From positions 28,429 through 92,428 of the forward strand of contig JAYWGO010000177.1 in NCBI GenBank assembly GCA_043778205.1: a stretch of 64,000 nucleotides of DNA, given 5' to 3'. The translations under genes and the position numbers were made by a program. Shown here piece by piece: positions 34,219 through 43,480 of the stretch (the stretch's first letter is position 1; every line of letters starts with the position of its first letter). The notes beneath the pieces are model-generated. The model was not told where the DNA came from. It was given only the letters and a program-made list of their open reading frames with translations, and did not search any database. The stretch comes from JAAFIP01 sp043778205 (GTDB taxonomy: Bacteria > Pseudomonadota > Gammaproteobacteria > Burkholderiales > Burkholderiaceae_C).

Positions 34219-34752
34219 ATGTCCCGTGTAGGAAAAATGCCCGTCACTGTGCCAGCTGGCGTAGATGTGTCGATGAGCAACAATCAAATCAGCATCAAAG
34301 GTGCTGGTGGTACGTTAGCTGTTAACGCCAATGCGTTGGTAGTTGTTAAAAACGATGCTGGCAAGCTGACTTTCGCTCCTGCGGATGCGTCGCGTGAAGC
34401 CAATGCCATGAGCGGTACTCTACGCCAGTTGGTGAACAACATGGTAGTTGGTGTAACCAAGGGTTTTGAAAAGAAGTTGAACCTCGTTGGTGTGGGTTAC
34501 AAAGCACAGGCTACAGGCAACAAGTTGAATTTGACCGTAGGCTATTCGCACCCTGTTAACTTTGACATGCCTGCGGGCATCAAGGTGGAAACACCTGCGC
34601 CAACAGAAATTATTATCAAAGGTGCTGACCGCCAACGTGTAGGTCAGATCGCCGCTGAGATCCGTGCTGTTCGTCCTCCTGAGCCTTACAAAGGCAAGGG
34701 CATCCGTTATTCGGATGAGAAGATCACGATCAAAGAAACTAAGAAGAAATAA
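34219..34752 (+). CDS. rplF: 50S ribosomal protein L6
   Basis: A 177-residue L6 starting SRVGKMPVTVPAGV and ending in the EPYKGKGIRY motif and a Lys-rich tail. It lies near the factor-binding site of the large subunit. A clear AAGGAG site precedes it. Confidence 0.98.
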   Translation: MSRVGKMPVTVPAGVDVSMSNNQISIKGAGGTLAVNANALVVVKNDAGKLTFAPADASREANAMSGTLRQLVNNMVVGVTKGFEKKLNLVGVGYKAQATGNKLNLTVGYSHPVNFDMPAGIKVETPAPTEIIIKGADRQRVGQIAAEIRAVRPPEPYKGKGIRYSDEKITIKETKKK

Positions 34753-34763
34753 GGAGCTGCGTT

Positions 34764-35129
34764 ATGTTGACCAAAAAAGAGCAGCGTCTTCGTCGGGCAC
34801 GCCAAACGCGTATTCGCATCGCCAACCAAGGCGTTGCACGTTTGAGTGTGAACCGTTCGAATTTCCACATCTATGCACAAGTTATCTCTGGCGATGGTTC
34901 AAAAGTAATTGCTTCGGCATCCACTTCAGAGGCTGAAGTTGTCAAAGCTATTGGTGCTTCTGGCAAGGGCGGTAACGTTGCGGCTGCAACGATGATCGGC
35001 AAGCGTATTGCTGAGAAAGCCAAAGCTGCTGGTGTTGATAAAGTCGCATTTGACCGTGCGGGTATGGCATACCACGGCCGTGTGAAGGCCTTGGCCGAAG
35101 CAGCCCGTGAAGCTGGTTTGCAGTTCTAA
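34764..35129 (+). CDS. rplR: 50S ribosomal protein L18
   Basis: A 121-residue L18, a 5S rRNA-binding protein, with the usual LSVNRSNFHIYAQVI and the DRAGMAYHGRVKALAEAARE C-terminus. The gap to rplF is 11 bases. Confidence 0.97.
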   Translation: MLTKKEQRLRRARQTRIRIANQGVARLSVNRSNFHIYAQVISGDGSKVIASASTSEAEVVKAIGASGKGGNVAAATMIGKRIAEKAKAAGVDKVAFDRAGMAYHGRVKALAEAAREAGLQF

Positions 35130-35161
35130 CGAAACAGAGAATAAGCGAAGCGAGAAAAAGC

Positions 35162-35680
35162 ATGGCTAAATTACAAGCAAATACACCAGCAAACGGTCCT
35201 GAAGACGGTTTGCGCGAAAAGATGATTGCGGTTAACCGCGTCACCAAAGTAGTCAAGGGCGGTCGTATCCTCGGTTTTGCAGCACTCACTGTAGTAGGTG
35301 ATGGCGACGGACGCGTTGGTATGGGCAAAGGCAAGTCTAAAGAAGTGCCAGTTGCTGTTACCAAGGCCATGGAGCAAGCACGTCGCGGTATGCTCAAGGC
35401 CAATTTGAAAAATGGAACCATTCACCATCGCGTGTACGGTTCGCACGGCGCTGCAAACGTCATGATGTCACCTGCCCCAAAGGGTACTGGCATTATTGCA
35501 GGTGGTCCTATGCGTGCTGTCTTCGAAGTGATGGGCATTACCGATATCGTAGCCAAAAGCCACGGATCCACTAACCCCTACAACATGGTGCGCGCTACTC
35601 TGGACGCACTGAAGAAGTCGACAACCCCCTCAGAAGTCGCTGCCAAGCGTGGCAAGAGTATTGAAGACATCTTCGCATAA
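35162..35680 (+). CDS. rpsE: 30S ribosomal protein S5
   Basis: A 172-residue S5 with its double-stranded RNA-binding domain (EKMIAVNRVTKVVKGGR) and GGPMRAVFEV. It contributes to decoding accuracy. The order rplR-rpsE-rpmD-rplO-secY is the normal spc order. Confidence 0.98.
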   Translation: MAKLQANTPANGPEDGLREKMIAVNRVTKVVKGGRILGFAALTVVGDGDGRVGMGKGKSKEVPVAVTKAMEQARRGMLKANLKNGTIHHRVYGSHGAANVMMSPAPKGTGIIAGGPMRAVFEVMGITDIVAKSHGSTNPYNMVRATLDALKKSTTPSEVAAKRGKSIEDIFA

Positions 35681-35694
35681 CCGGGAGTACCATA

Positions 35695-35892
35695 ATGACT
35701 ACCCAAGTAACAGCCAAAACCAACCCTGTAAAAATTCAATTGGTGCGTAGCCCGATTGGTTGCAAAGAATCCCACCGTGCTACTGTGCGTGGTTTAGGTC
35801 TGCGCAAGATTCGTTCAGTATCTGAGCTGCAAGATTCACCAGAAGTGCGCGGCATGATCAATAAAATTAGCTACCTCGTGAAGGTTCTTTAA
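35695..35892 (+). CDS. rpmD: 50S ribosomal protein L30
   Basis: A 65-residue L30, slightly long because of a TAKTNP insert at the N-terminus. The family core KIQLVRSPIGCKESHRATV is intact. The stop is one base from the rplO start. Confidence 0.97.
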   Translation: MTTQVTAKTNPVKIQLVRSPIGCKESHRATVRGLGLRKIRSVSELQDSPEVRGMINKISYLVKVL

Positions 35893-35893
35893 T

Positions 35894-36328
35894 ATGGAAC
35901 TCAATACAATTTCTCCTGCCGATGGGTCTAAAAAAGCACGTCGCCGTGTGGGTCGTGGCATAGGTTCAGGACTAGGTAAAACTGCAGGTCGCGGACACAA
36001 AGGTCAAAAATCGCGCTCAGGTGGCTACCATAAAGTGGGTTTTGAAGGCGGTCAAATGCCATTGCAGCGCCGTCTGCCAAAGCGTGGTTTTAAATCGCAT
36101 TTACTCAAATTCAATGCTGAAATCACTTTAACTAACCTAGAAGTGCTAGGTGCCGCTGAGGTGGATGTGTTGGCATTGAAGCAGGCAGGCTTGGTGGGTC
36201 AATTGGCTAAAGTCGTGAAAGTCATTCACACTGGAACTTTAACCAAAGCTGTCAAGCTGACAGGTATTGGTGCTACAGCTTCAGCTAAAGTAGCTATTGA
36301 AGCTGCCGGCGGCTCTGTTGCTGCTTAA
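35894..36328 (+). CDS. rplO: 50S ribosomal protein L15
   Basis: A 144-residue L15 with the Gly/Lys/Arg-rich N-terminal extension (RRVGRGIGSGLGKTAGRGHKG) and a normal C-terminal domain. It precedes secY, as in most bacteria. Confidence 0.97.
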   Translation: MELNTISPADGSKKARRRVGRGIGSGLGKTAGRGHKGQKSRSGGYHKVGFEGGQMPLQRRLPKRGFKSHLLKFNAEITLTNLEVLGAAEVDVLALKQAGLVGQLAKVVKVIHTGTLTKAVKLTGIGATASAKVAIEAAGGSVAA

Positions 36329-36364
36329 TTAAAATCTTAAGCAAAACTACAGGAACTACGCGCA

Positions 36365-37672
36365 GTGGCTACCCAATCCGCACAATTAGCAAAAACCGGC
36401 AAGTTCGGCGACCTTCGCCGTAGACTCGTCTTTTTGTTGCTGGCTTTGGTGGTCTACCGTATTGGTGCACATATTCCTGTACCTGGTATTGATCCTACAC
36501 AGTTACAGGAATTGTTCAAAGGCCAACAGGGCGGCATATTGAGTTTATTCAATATGTTTTCTGGCGGAGCGCTGTCCCGGTTCACGGTGTTTGCTCTGGG
36601 AATCATGCCGTATATATCGGCTTCAATTATCATGCAACTACTAACCTATGTAGTTCCTACTTTTGAGCAAATGAAAAAAGAAGGCGAAGTAGGTCGCCGC
36701 AAGATAACCCAGTACACCCGTTACGGAACGCTAGGATTGGCGCTGTTCCAGTCTTTAGGTATTGCAATGGCTTTAGAAGGTTCGGCGGGCCTCGTGTTGT
36801 CGCCAGGTTTTGGTTTCCGTATGTCTGCAGTGGTGAGTTTGACTGCTGGAACCATGTTCTTGATGTGGCTTGGTGAACAAATTACCGAGCGCGGTTTGGG
36901 TAACGGTATATCTATCTTGATTTTCGGTGGTATCGCGGCAGGTCTTCCAGGTGCTATTGGTGGCTTGCTTGAGTTGGTTCGCACTGGAGCAATGAGCATA
37001 TTGGTTGCCATTATTATTGTTGCGCTAGTGGTTGCTGTAACGTATTTTGTAGTTTTTGTAGAGCGTGGACAACGCAAAATTTTAGTGAACTATGCGCGGC
37101 GTCAAGTTGGCAATAAAGTGTATGGCGGTCAATCCTCCCATTTGCCTTTAAAGCTGAATATGGCAGGTGTAATCCCCCCCATTTTTGCATCTTCAATTAT
37201 TTTGCTGCCCGCTACAGTGGTGAGTTGGTTCAGTACCGGTGAATCTATGCGTTGGCTTAAAGACATTGCAAGTGTGATGACACCTGGGCAACCTGTTTAT
37301 GTGATGTTCTATGCTGCGGCAATTATATTTTTCTGCTTCTTTTACACCGCACTGGTTTTTAACAGCCGCGAAACCGCTGATAACTTGAAGAAAAGTGGCG
37401 CTTTCATCCCAGGTATCCGTCCAGGTGACCAAACTGCGCGCTACATTGACAAGATCTTAGTTCGCTTGACATTAATTGGTGCTTTGTACATTACTTTTGT
37501 ATGTTTGTTGCCAGAGTTTTTGATTTTGAAATATAACGTACCGTTTTATTTCGGTGGTACCTCGTTGTTAATTATTGTGGTTGTTACGATGGACTTTATG
37601 TCCCAAGTACAAAACTACATGATGAGTCAGCAGTATGAGTCGTTGTTAAAGAAGGCCAACTTTAAAGCGTAA
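36365..37672 (+). CDS. secY: Protein translocase subunit SecY
   Basis: A 435-residue channel protein of the Sec translocon with ten membrane helices. FALGIMPYISASIIMQLL (plug-adjacent helix) and the cytoplasmic loops with RGQRKILVNYARRQVG are family marks. The start is GTG at 36365. No infA follows; rpmJ begins after a 91-base gap. Confidence 0.98.
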   Translation: MATQSAQLAKTGKFGDLRRRLVFLLLALVVYRIGAHIPVPGIDPTQLQELFKGQQGGILSLFNMFSGGALSRFTVFALGIMPYISASIIMQLLTYVVPTFEQMKKEGEVGRRKITQYTRYGTLGLALFQSLGIAMALEGSAGLVLSPGFGFRMSAVVSLTAGTMFLMWLGEQITERGLGNGISILIFGGIAAGLPGAIGGLLELVRTGAMSILVAIIIVALVVAVTYFVVFVERGQRKILVNYARRQVGNKVYGGQSSHLPLKLNMAGVIPPIFASSIILLPATVVSWFSTGESMRWLKDIASVMTPGQPVYVMFYAAAIIFFCFFYTALVFNSRETADNLKKSGAFIPGIRPGDQTARYIDKILVRLTLIGALYITFVCLLPEFLILKYNVPFYFGGTSLLIIVVVTMDFMSQVQNYMMSQQYESLLKKANFKA

Positions 37673-37763
37673 TTTGGTTGTATAGCGTATTACGCTTGAA
37701 CACTAATTTCCAATTTAAAGATTTGATTTAACACTCCAAGTTGAGAGTTTTAGGAGAAAAGAC

Positions 37764-37877
37764 ATGAAAGTGTCCGCTTCAGTAAAAAAGATTTGCCGTA
37801 ATTGCAAAGTCATTCGCCGCAAGGGTGTTGTGCGTGTGATCTGTACAGATCCACGTCATAAACAACGTCAAGGTTAA
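37764..37877 (+). CDS. rpmJ: 50S ribosomal protein L36
   Basis: A 37-residue protein, [18 protein letters not shown] followed by [18 protein letters not shown], with the C-C-C-H zinc ligands (Cys11, Cys14, Cys27, His32). An AGGAG site lies 8 bases before the ATG. It is a normal zinc-type L36 between secY and rpsM. Confidence 0.96.
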
Positions 37878-37899
37878 TTGAAAGATTTAGAGGAACGCT

Positions 37900-38265
37900 A
37901 TGGCACGTATCGCTGGCATTAACATCCCGCCACATCAGCACGCTGAAATTGGTTTAACCGCTATCTTTGGTATAGGTCGCACCCGAGCACGCAAAATTTG
38001 CGAAGCAACAGGTATTGCTTACGCTAAAAAAGTCAAAGATTTGACCGATGGCGACCTCGAGAAGATCCGTGATGCTATCGCTACGATCACCATCGAGGGT
38101 GATTTGCGTCGCGAGACAACGATGAACATCAAGCGTTTGATGGACATCGGTTGCTACCGTGGCTTCCGTCATCGCCGTGGTCTTCCAATGCGTGGTCAAC
38201 GCACGCGTACCAATGCACGTACCCGCAAGGGCCCGCGCAAAGGTGCCCAGGCGCTGAAAAAATAA
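37900..38265 (+). CDS. rpsM: 30S ribosomal protein S13
   Basis: A 121-residue S13, first protein of the alpha operon. It has ARIAGINIPPHQHAEIGLTAI and the basic RGQRTRTNARTRKGPRKG tail that contacts the P-site tRNA. Confidence 0.98.
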   Translation: MARIAGINIPPHQHAEIGLTAIFGIGRTRARKICEATGIAYAKKVKDLTDGDLEKIRDAIATITIEGDLRRETTMNIKRLMDIGCYRGFRHRRGLPMRGQRTRTNARTRKGPRKGAQALKK

Positions 38266-38285
38266 GCCAGTAAAAGAGAAATAGT

Positions 38286-38690
38286 ATGGCAAAAGCACCT
38301 TCAAACTCATCTTCGACCCGTGTTCGCAAAAAAGTCCGCAAGAATATTGCAGACGGCGTAGCGCACGTTCACGCGTCATTTAACAATACCATCATCACGA
38401 TCACAGATCGCCAAGGTAACGCATTATCTTGGGCATCGTCAGGTGGCCAAGGCTTTAAAGGTTCACGCAAGTCGACACCTTTTGCAGCCCAGGTTGCATC
38501 TGAAATGGCTGGTCGTGCTGCTATGGAACAAGGCATTAAGAATCTCGATGTTGAGATCAAAGGCCCTGGCCCAGGCCGTGAATCTTCTGTGCGTGCTCTG
38601 GGCGCGCTTGGGATCCGGATTACATCTATTCGTGATGTGACTCCTGTACCGCACAACGGTTGCCGTCCTCAGAAGCGCCGTCGTATTTAA
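38286..38690 (+). CDS. rpsK: 30S ribosomal protein S11
   Basis: A 134-residue S11 with the AHVHASFNNTIITITDRQGN core and the C-terminal NGCRPQKRRRI. It lies on the 30S platform. A terminator-like hairpin follows. Confidence 0.98.
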   Translation: MAKAPSNSSSTRVRKKVRKNIADGVAHVHASFNNTIITITDRQGNALSWASSGGQGFKGSRKSTPFAAQVASEMAGRAAMEQGIKNLDVEIKGPGPGRESSVRALGALGIRITSIRDVTPVPHNGCRPQKRRRI

Positions 38691-38711
38691 AGCACTGCTT
38701 TAGATAAAGTT

Positions 38712-38740
38712 AAAGCCGCTGAGCGAAGGCCAGCGGCTTT
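38712..38740 (+). terminator. Hairpin between rpsK and rpsD
   Basis: AAAGCCGCTG (38712-38721) pairs with CAGCGGCTTT (38731-38740), a ten-base perfect stem with a nine-base loop. The T run is short. It is likely an attenuator or processing site inside the alpha operon. Confidence 0.65.
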
Positions 38741-38743
38741 GGC

Positions 38744-38749
38744 TATAAT
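38744..38749 (+). promoter_or_regulatory. Candidate -10 box before rpsD
   Basis: A perfect TATAAT stands four bases after the rpsK-rpsD hairpin and 139 bases before rpsD. The place for a -35 box falls within the hairpin and has no good TTGACA match, so a promoter for rpsD-rpoA-rplQ is possible but not certain. Confidence 0.4.
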
Positions 38750-38887
38750 AGAGGGTTGTTTTGAGCAATCTTCGTTTGAAACCCACCGCCAGTTCAGTAT
38801 AAGTGTTCAGTTTTGAAAACTTTGCTGCTTTGGCTCCCGCAGCAAGTCCTGCGGTAGTTAAAAATCACGTGAACAAAGGAATATAAA

Positions 38888-39511
38888 GTGGCACGTCTAT
38901 TAGGCCCTAAGGCTAAACTATCACGCCGTGAAGGCACCGATCTGTTCTTGAAGAGCGCACGCCGCTCAATTGCAGACAAAGCAAAATTCGACTCCAAGCC
39001 CGGTCAGCATGGCCGTACTTCAGGTCAACGCATGTCCGATTTCGGCTTGCAACTGCGCGAGAAGCAAAAAGTAAAGCGCATGTACGGCGTAATGGAGCGC
39101 CAGTTCCGCCGTTACTTTGAAGAAGCTGATCGCCGCAAAGGCAATACAGGCGCTAACTTGTTGTCGCTCCTAGAGTGCCGTTTTGACAACGTAGTTTACC
39201 GTATGGGTTTTGCGTCTACCCGCGCTGAAGCCCGCCAATTGGTATCGCACAAGGCCATGCTGGTTAATGGCCAATCTGTCAATATTCCTTCCTACATGAT
39301 CAAAGTAGGTGATGTGGTGTCGGTACGCGAGAAGTCTAAGAAACAAATCCGCGTGGCTGAGGCGCTGCAACTGGCTGCACAAGTAGGCTTTCCTGCATGG
39401 GTCGAAACCAATGCGGATAAAACTGAAGCCACCTTCAAAAAGGTGCCTGATCGTGACGAATTTGCGGCTGATATCAACGAATCGTTGATTGTCGAACTGT
39501 ACTCACGTTAA
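38888..39511 (+). CDS. rpsD: 30S ribosomal protein S4
   Basis: A 207-residue S4 with GTG start and the S4 RNA-binding domain (CRFDNVVYRMGFASTRAEARQLVSHK). It starts 16S rRNA assembly and, in E. coli, represses the alpha operon. Gaps on both sides are longer than usual for the operon (197 and 118 bases). Confidence 0.98.
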   Translation: MARLLGPKAKLSRREGTDLFLKSARRSIADKAKFDSKPGQHGRTSGQRMSDFGLQLREKQKVKRMYGVMERQFRRYFEEADRRKGNTGANLLSLLECRFDNVVYRMGFASTRAEARQLVSHKAMLVNGQSVNIPSYMIKVGDVVSVREKSKKQIRVAEALQLAAQVGFPAWVETNADKTEATFKKVPDRDEFAADINESLIVELYSR

Positions 39512-39549
39512 TTCAAAGAAGCAGCCAAGACGTTGGCTGTGATCAAGCT

Positions 39550-39581
39550 CCCCGACACGGATGCATCTGTGCCGGGGTTTT
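39550..39581 (+). terminator. Hairpin between rpsD and rpoA
   Basis: CCCCGACACGG (39550-39560) pairs with CTGTGCCGGGG (39567-39577) with one mismatch and one G-T pair, loop ATGCAT, then four T. It may be an attenuator that lowers rpoA relative to the ribosomal proteins. Confidence 0.6.
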
Positions 39582-39629
39582 CCAGCCTTACCGGTGTAAC
39601 GAACTGGGGGCCATCCCAAGGAAGACTGC

Positions 39630-40619
39630 ATGCAAACTACTCTGCTCAAACCCAAAACTATCCACGTTGAACAACTGGGCCACAACCGTGCCAAGGTAAC
39701 TTTGGAGCCGTTTGAACGCGGTTACGGTCACACTTTAGGTAACGGTCTGCGCCGCGTACTTTTGTCGTCTATGGTGGGTTATGCTGCAACAGAGGTGACT
39801 ATTGCTGGTGTACTGCATGAATTCTCGTCGATCGACGGTGTTCAAGAAGACGTAGTTAACATTTTGCTTAACCTCAAAGGCGTAGTATTTAAACTCCACA
39901 ACCGTGATGAAGTAACGTTGTCACTGCGCAAAGACGGTGAAGGCATTATCACTGCAGGTGATATTCAAACGCCGCATGACGTCGAAATCATCAACCCAGA
40001 ACATGTTATTGCTAATTTGTCACAGGGCGGCAAACTCGACATGCAGATCAAGGTTGAAAAAGGCCGTGGCTATGTGCCTGGCAGCATGCGCCGTTACGGT
40101 GACGAGCCTACCAAGTCGATTGGCCGCATTGTGTTGGATGCATCTTTTTCTCCAGTTAAGCGAGTGAGCTACACAGTAGAAAGCGCCCGCGTAGAGCAGC
40201 GCACCGACCTTGATAAATTGGTAATGGAAATTGAAACCAACGGTGCGATTACTGCGGAAGACGCTGTGCGTGCATCGGCCAAGATTTTGGTTGAACAACT
40301 TGCTGTGTTCGCACAGCTCGAGGGCAGCGAACTGGCTGCATTTGACGCGCCAACCCAGCGCGCCAGCCAGCAGTTTGACCCTATTTTGTTGCGCCCAGTG
40401 GACGAGTTGGAGCTCACGGTGCGTTCCGCCAATTGCCTCAAGGCAGAAAATATTTATTACATCGGCGACTTGATTCAGCGTACCGAAAATGAGCTGCTTA
40501 AAACCCCTAATTTAGGCCGCAAATCGCTCAACGAGATCAAAGAAGTGTTGGCTTCGCGTGGCTTGACTTTGGGCATGCGTCTAGAAGCTTGGCCACCAGC
40601 TGGGTTGGACAAGCACTAA
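39630..40619 (+). CDS. rpoA: RNA polymerase subunit alpha
   Basis: A 329-residue alpha subunit with both domains: the assembly domain (ERGYGHTLGNGLRRVLLSSM) and the C-terminal domain with LKAENIYYIGDLIQRTE and NLGRKSLNEIKEVL, which binds UP elements and activators. Normal length. Confidence 0.98.
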   Translation: MQTTLLKPKTIHVEQLGHNRAKVTLEPFERGYGHTLGNGLRRVLLSSMVGYAATEVTIAGVLHEFSSIDGVQEDVVNILLNLKGVVFKLHNRDEVTLSLRKDGEGIITAGDIQTPHDVEIINPEHVIANLSQGGKLDMQIKVEKGRGYVPGSMRRYGDEPTKSIGRIVLDASFSPVKRVSYTVESARVEQRTDLDKLVMEIETNGAITAEDAVRASAKILVEQLAVFAQLEGSELAAFDAPTQRASQQFDPILLRPVDELELTVRSANCLKAENIYYIGDLIQRTENELLKTPNLGRKSLNEIKEVLASRGLTLGMRLEAWPPAGLDKH

Positions 40620-40784
40620 ACCGGTTAATTTTTAAATACAGAAGTGCACTAAGCTGACCAGCGAGGTGCAAAGAAACATTAGTTAGTTTAAGAGAATTTT
40701 TAAGCGCCCCATCGCATATACAGGGGCAAGTGCGTAGGTGGTACCTGATACGGCCATCTCGATTACATTGAAAGGAAAAGCACC

Positions 40785-41177
40785 ATGCGCCACGGACAAG
40801 GACTTCGTAAACTCAACCGGACTAGCGAGCACCGTCTCGCTATGCTACGTAACATGATGAACTCGCTGATTCAGCACGAGGCCATCAAAACCACTTTGCC
40901 CAAGGCCAAAGAACTTCGCCGTGTTGTCGAACCGATGATCACGCTGGCCAAAGAGCCTACGTTGGCCAATAAGCGCTTGGCGTTTAACCGCCTGCGTGAC
41001 CGCGACATGGTGGTTAAACTGTTTGCTGAACTCGGCCCACGTTACAAAACCCGACCAGGCGGCTATACCCGTATTTTAAAGATGGGTTTTCGTGTGGGAG
41101 ACAACGCGCCAATGGCATTCGTCGAGCTGGTAGACCGCCCCGACACCAATGCAGCGGCAGATGCCACTAACGCATAA
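40785..41177 (+). CDS. rplQ: 50S ribosomal protein L17
   Basis: A 130-residue L17 starting RHGQGLRKLNRTSEHRLAML. It lines the exit tunnel region. The last gene of the alpha operon, separated from rpoA by 165 bases, with an AAGGAAAAG site before the ATG. Confidence 0.98.
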   Translation: MRHGQGLRKLNRTSEHRLAMLRNMMNSLIQHEAIKTTLPKAKELRRVVEPMITLAKEPTLANKRLAFNRLRDRDMVVKLFAELGPRYKTRPGGYTRILKMGFRVGDNAPMAFVELVDRPDTNAAADATNA

Positions 41178-41244
41178 CAAACCTACAGTATATTTACCTG
41201 TTTGCTCGCAAAGTTAGAGCATTCAAGGTAAAATAGAAATATGA

Positions 41245-41321
<77 letters not shown>

Positions 41322-41329
41322 ATACACAA

Positions 41330-41358
41330 CGCCAACCTTTTCGGTTGGCGTTTTTTTT
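41330..41358 (+). terminator. Terminator after tRNA-fMet
   Basis: CGCCAACC pairs with GGTTGGCG around a TTTTC loop, followed by eight T (41351-41358). A textbook rho-independent terminator nine bases after the tRNA. Confidence 0.95.
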
Positions 41359-41424
41359 CGTCTGCAATTCACATACACAGTTAATACCACTCACAGAAGT
41401 GGTTTTTTATTGATAATCAGGCTT

Positions 41425-41874
41425 ATGCGTAAATCAAAACTTCAATCCGTTATGGGCGGCGGTACGGCCGATGATATTGAGGCTGGCTTTTATGAAGCCT
41501 TGCAAACTGGTGACATCGACAAGCTAATGGCCTGCTGGGCTGATGAAGATGACGTAGTTTGTGTGCACCCAGGCGGTCCGCGTGTGGTGGGTATCGAGGC
41601 AATACGCGCTGCATTTGACGGTATGTTTTCTAATGGCACGATCAAAGCCACACCCCAACGTGTACGAAAAATTGACTCTTTGGCCAGTGCAGTGCACAGC
41701 GTTTTAGAGAAAATTGAAGTGTTAACTGAAGATGGTCCGCGTGAAGCTTACGTGATTGCGACCAATGTGTACCATAAGACAGCCCAAGGCTGGCGCATGG
41801 TGGCGCACCACGCCAGCCCGGGCACGCCGCACGAAATGCGTGAGCTATCGGACGCACCTTTGGTGCTGCACTGA
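41425..41874 (+). CDS. SnoaL/NTF2-like protein (DUF4440-type)
   Basis: About 149 residues with the cone-shaped NTF2-like fold seen in SnoaL and DUF4440 proteins: ADDIEAGFYEALQTGDIDKLMACW, then HPGGPRVVG, an IRAAFDGMF helix and a late KTAQGWRMVAHHAS strand. The function is unknown. I chose the ATG at 41425; a TTG at 41410 is possible and another ATG is at 41452. The gene is next to a YheT-like hydrolase gene, whose start is four bases after its stop. Confidence 0.78.
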   Translation: MRKSKLQSVMGGGTADDIEAGFYEALQTGDIDKLMACWADEDDVVCVHPGGPRVVGIEAIRAAFDGMFSNGTIKATPQRVRKIDSLASAVHSVLEKIEVLTEDGPREAYVIATNVYHKTAQGWRMVAHHASPGTPHEMRELSDAPLVLH

Positions 41875-41878
41875 ACCC

Positions 41879-42883
41879 ATGCAATACCGTGCTCCACGAT
41901 GGCTACCCGGCGGGCAGGCGCAAACAATTTGGCCTGCGCTCTTTGCGCGCCGCTATTTTGGTCCTAAACCACACTACAGGCGTGAGCGTTGGGACACGCC
42001 AGATGGCGACTTTATAGACGTTGACTTTGCCATACCTGTGCAAGCTGCTGCTTCTTTGGCGGCAATAGAAGTGCAGTCGCCTAATGCGCCGCTGTTAGTG
42101 CTTTTTCATGGCCTTGAGGGCTCGTCACACAGCCATTATGCCGAGGCCTTTGCGGACTGGGCGGCGCAGCATGGCATGCAGTATGTAGTGCCACATTTTA
42201 GAGGCTGCAGTGGGGAGATAAACCGCGCTCCTCGTGCCTACCATTCGGGTGACTACGAAGAAATAGGCTGGATTCTTGGCCGTTTGCGCCAGCAGATAGG
42301 CACGCGACCGATGGTGGCCGTAGGTGTTTCGTTGGGCGGCAATGCGTTGCTGCGCTGGGCACAAGAGGCGGGCGACACGGCGGTGCATACGCTGTGTGCA
42401 GTGGCTTCTGTGTGTTCACCGGTAGACCTGACGGCCGCCGGGCATGCGATCGGGCGTGGTTTTAACCGGCAGGTGTACACCCGCATGTTTCTGCGCAGCA
42501 TGAAACCCAAGGCGCTAGAGCGCTTGGCACTGCACCCGCGACTTTTTGACCGGCAAAAATTGCTGGCCACACGCGATTTGTACGAATTTGACAACCTTTT
42601 TACCGCACCATTGCATGGTTTCAAGAATACAGATGATTACTGGCACCGCGCCTCAGCCAAACCCCATTTGCACCGTATCCGCATCCCTGCGCTGGTGCTC
42701 AATGCACTCAATGATGGGTTTGTGCCTGCCAACAGCTTGCCCGGGCGCAGCGAGGTAGGCCCTCATGTCACGCTGTGGCAGCCCCAGCATGGAGGGCATG
42801 TGGGATTTACGGCGGGTGGCGCGCCAGGGCATGTTCGCGCGCTGCCCGACGCGGTAGGCGGTTGGCTGAAAGCCCGCATTTAA
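41879..42883 (+). CDS. YheT-family alpha/beta hydrolase
   Basis: A 334-residue hydrolase with HGLEGSS (oxyanion), the nucleophile elbow GVSLGGNALL and the catalytic His in QHGGHVGF, with an Asp in the ALNDGFVPANSLP region. It matches the YheT group of esterases with unknown natural substrate. The ATG at 41879 starts the MQYRAPRWLPGG head typical of the group; the frame is open upstream inside the NTF2-like gene. Confidence 0.88.
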   Translation: MQYRAPRWLPGGQAQTIWPALFARRYFGPKPHYRRERWDTPDGDFIDVDFAIPVQAAASLAAIEVQSPNAPLLVLFHGLEGSSHSHYAEAFADWAAQHGMQYVVPHFRGCSGEINRAPRAYHSGDYEEIGWILGRLRQQIGTRPMVAVGVSLGGNALLRWAQEAGDTAVHTLCAVASVCSPVDLTAAGHAIGRGFNRQVYTRMFLRSMKPKALERLALHPRLFDRQKLLATRDLYEFDNLFTAPLHGFKNTDDYWHRASAKPHLHRIRIPALVLNALNDGFVPANSLPGRSEVGPHVTLWQPQHGGHVGFTAGGAPGHVRALPDAVGGWLKARI

Positions 42884-42913
42884 AATCTAGCAGGTACATT
42901 CCAAAGAAGAACC

Positions 42914-43462
42914 ATGGACGATATCGTACGCCAAGCCATGGCCAAATGGCCCCATGTGCCGCACTGCTTTGGCTGGCTTGGCCTGGACGCGCGCGGGCAG
43001 TGGTGGATGCGTGATGACCCATGCCAAGCGTTGGGCAGCTTTAGCAGTGGGCTGGCAGGGGCTAAAGGCTCGGAGCTGAAGCATGAAAAGCTGATCGATT
43101 TTATTCACCGCAATTACGCCGCTGATGCGCAAGGCCAGTGGTACTTTCAAAACGGCCCGCAGCGGGTGTATGTAGAGCTGCAAGCTACGCCCTATATATG
43201 GCGCGTACAAAGTGACTTTAGTTTAGTAGCGCATACGGGTTTGGCTGTGCATCCCCAGCGCTGCATTCTGGATGAGCACGGGCGCGTGTACATGGAAACC
43301 AGCGCCGGCTTTGGCCTGGTCCACACACAAGATGTAGGTGTAGCGGCCCAGGCCGTAGAGCAAGGCCTGTGGGTACCACAGCAAGCACTAGCAGGTGAAC
43401 TTGCGCAGCGTTATGGCTATGTGCGCAGCCCGCAAGCACACCACGCAAGCGCAGTTAAATAG
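42914..43462 (+). CDS. Conserved hypothetical protein
   Basis: A 182-residue soluble protein with no signal peptide. It starts MDDIVRQAMAKWPHVPHCFGWLG and has a later GRVYMETSAGFGLVHTQD stretch. I believe similar proteins occur as domain-of-unknown-function entries in Burkholderiales, but cannot name the family with confidence. It lies 30 bases after the hydrolase gene and may share its transcript. Confidence 0.7.
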   Translation: MDDIVRQAMAKWPHVPHCFGWLGLDARGQWWMRDDPCQALGSFSSGLAGAKGSELKHEKLIDFIHRNYAADAQGQWYFQNGPQRVYVELQATPYIWRVQSDFSLVAHTGLAVHPQRCILDEHGRVYMETSAGFGLVHTQDVGVAAQAVEQGLWVPQQALAGELAQRYGYVRSPQAHHASAVK

Positions 43463-43480
43463 AACTTTTGCTATATAAAT

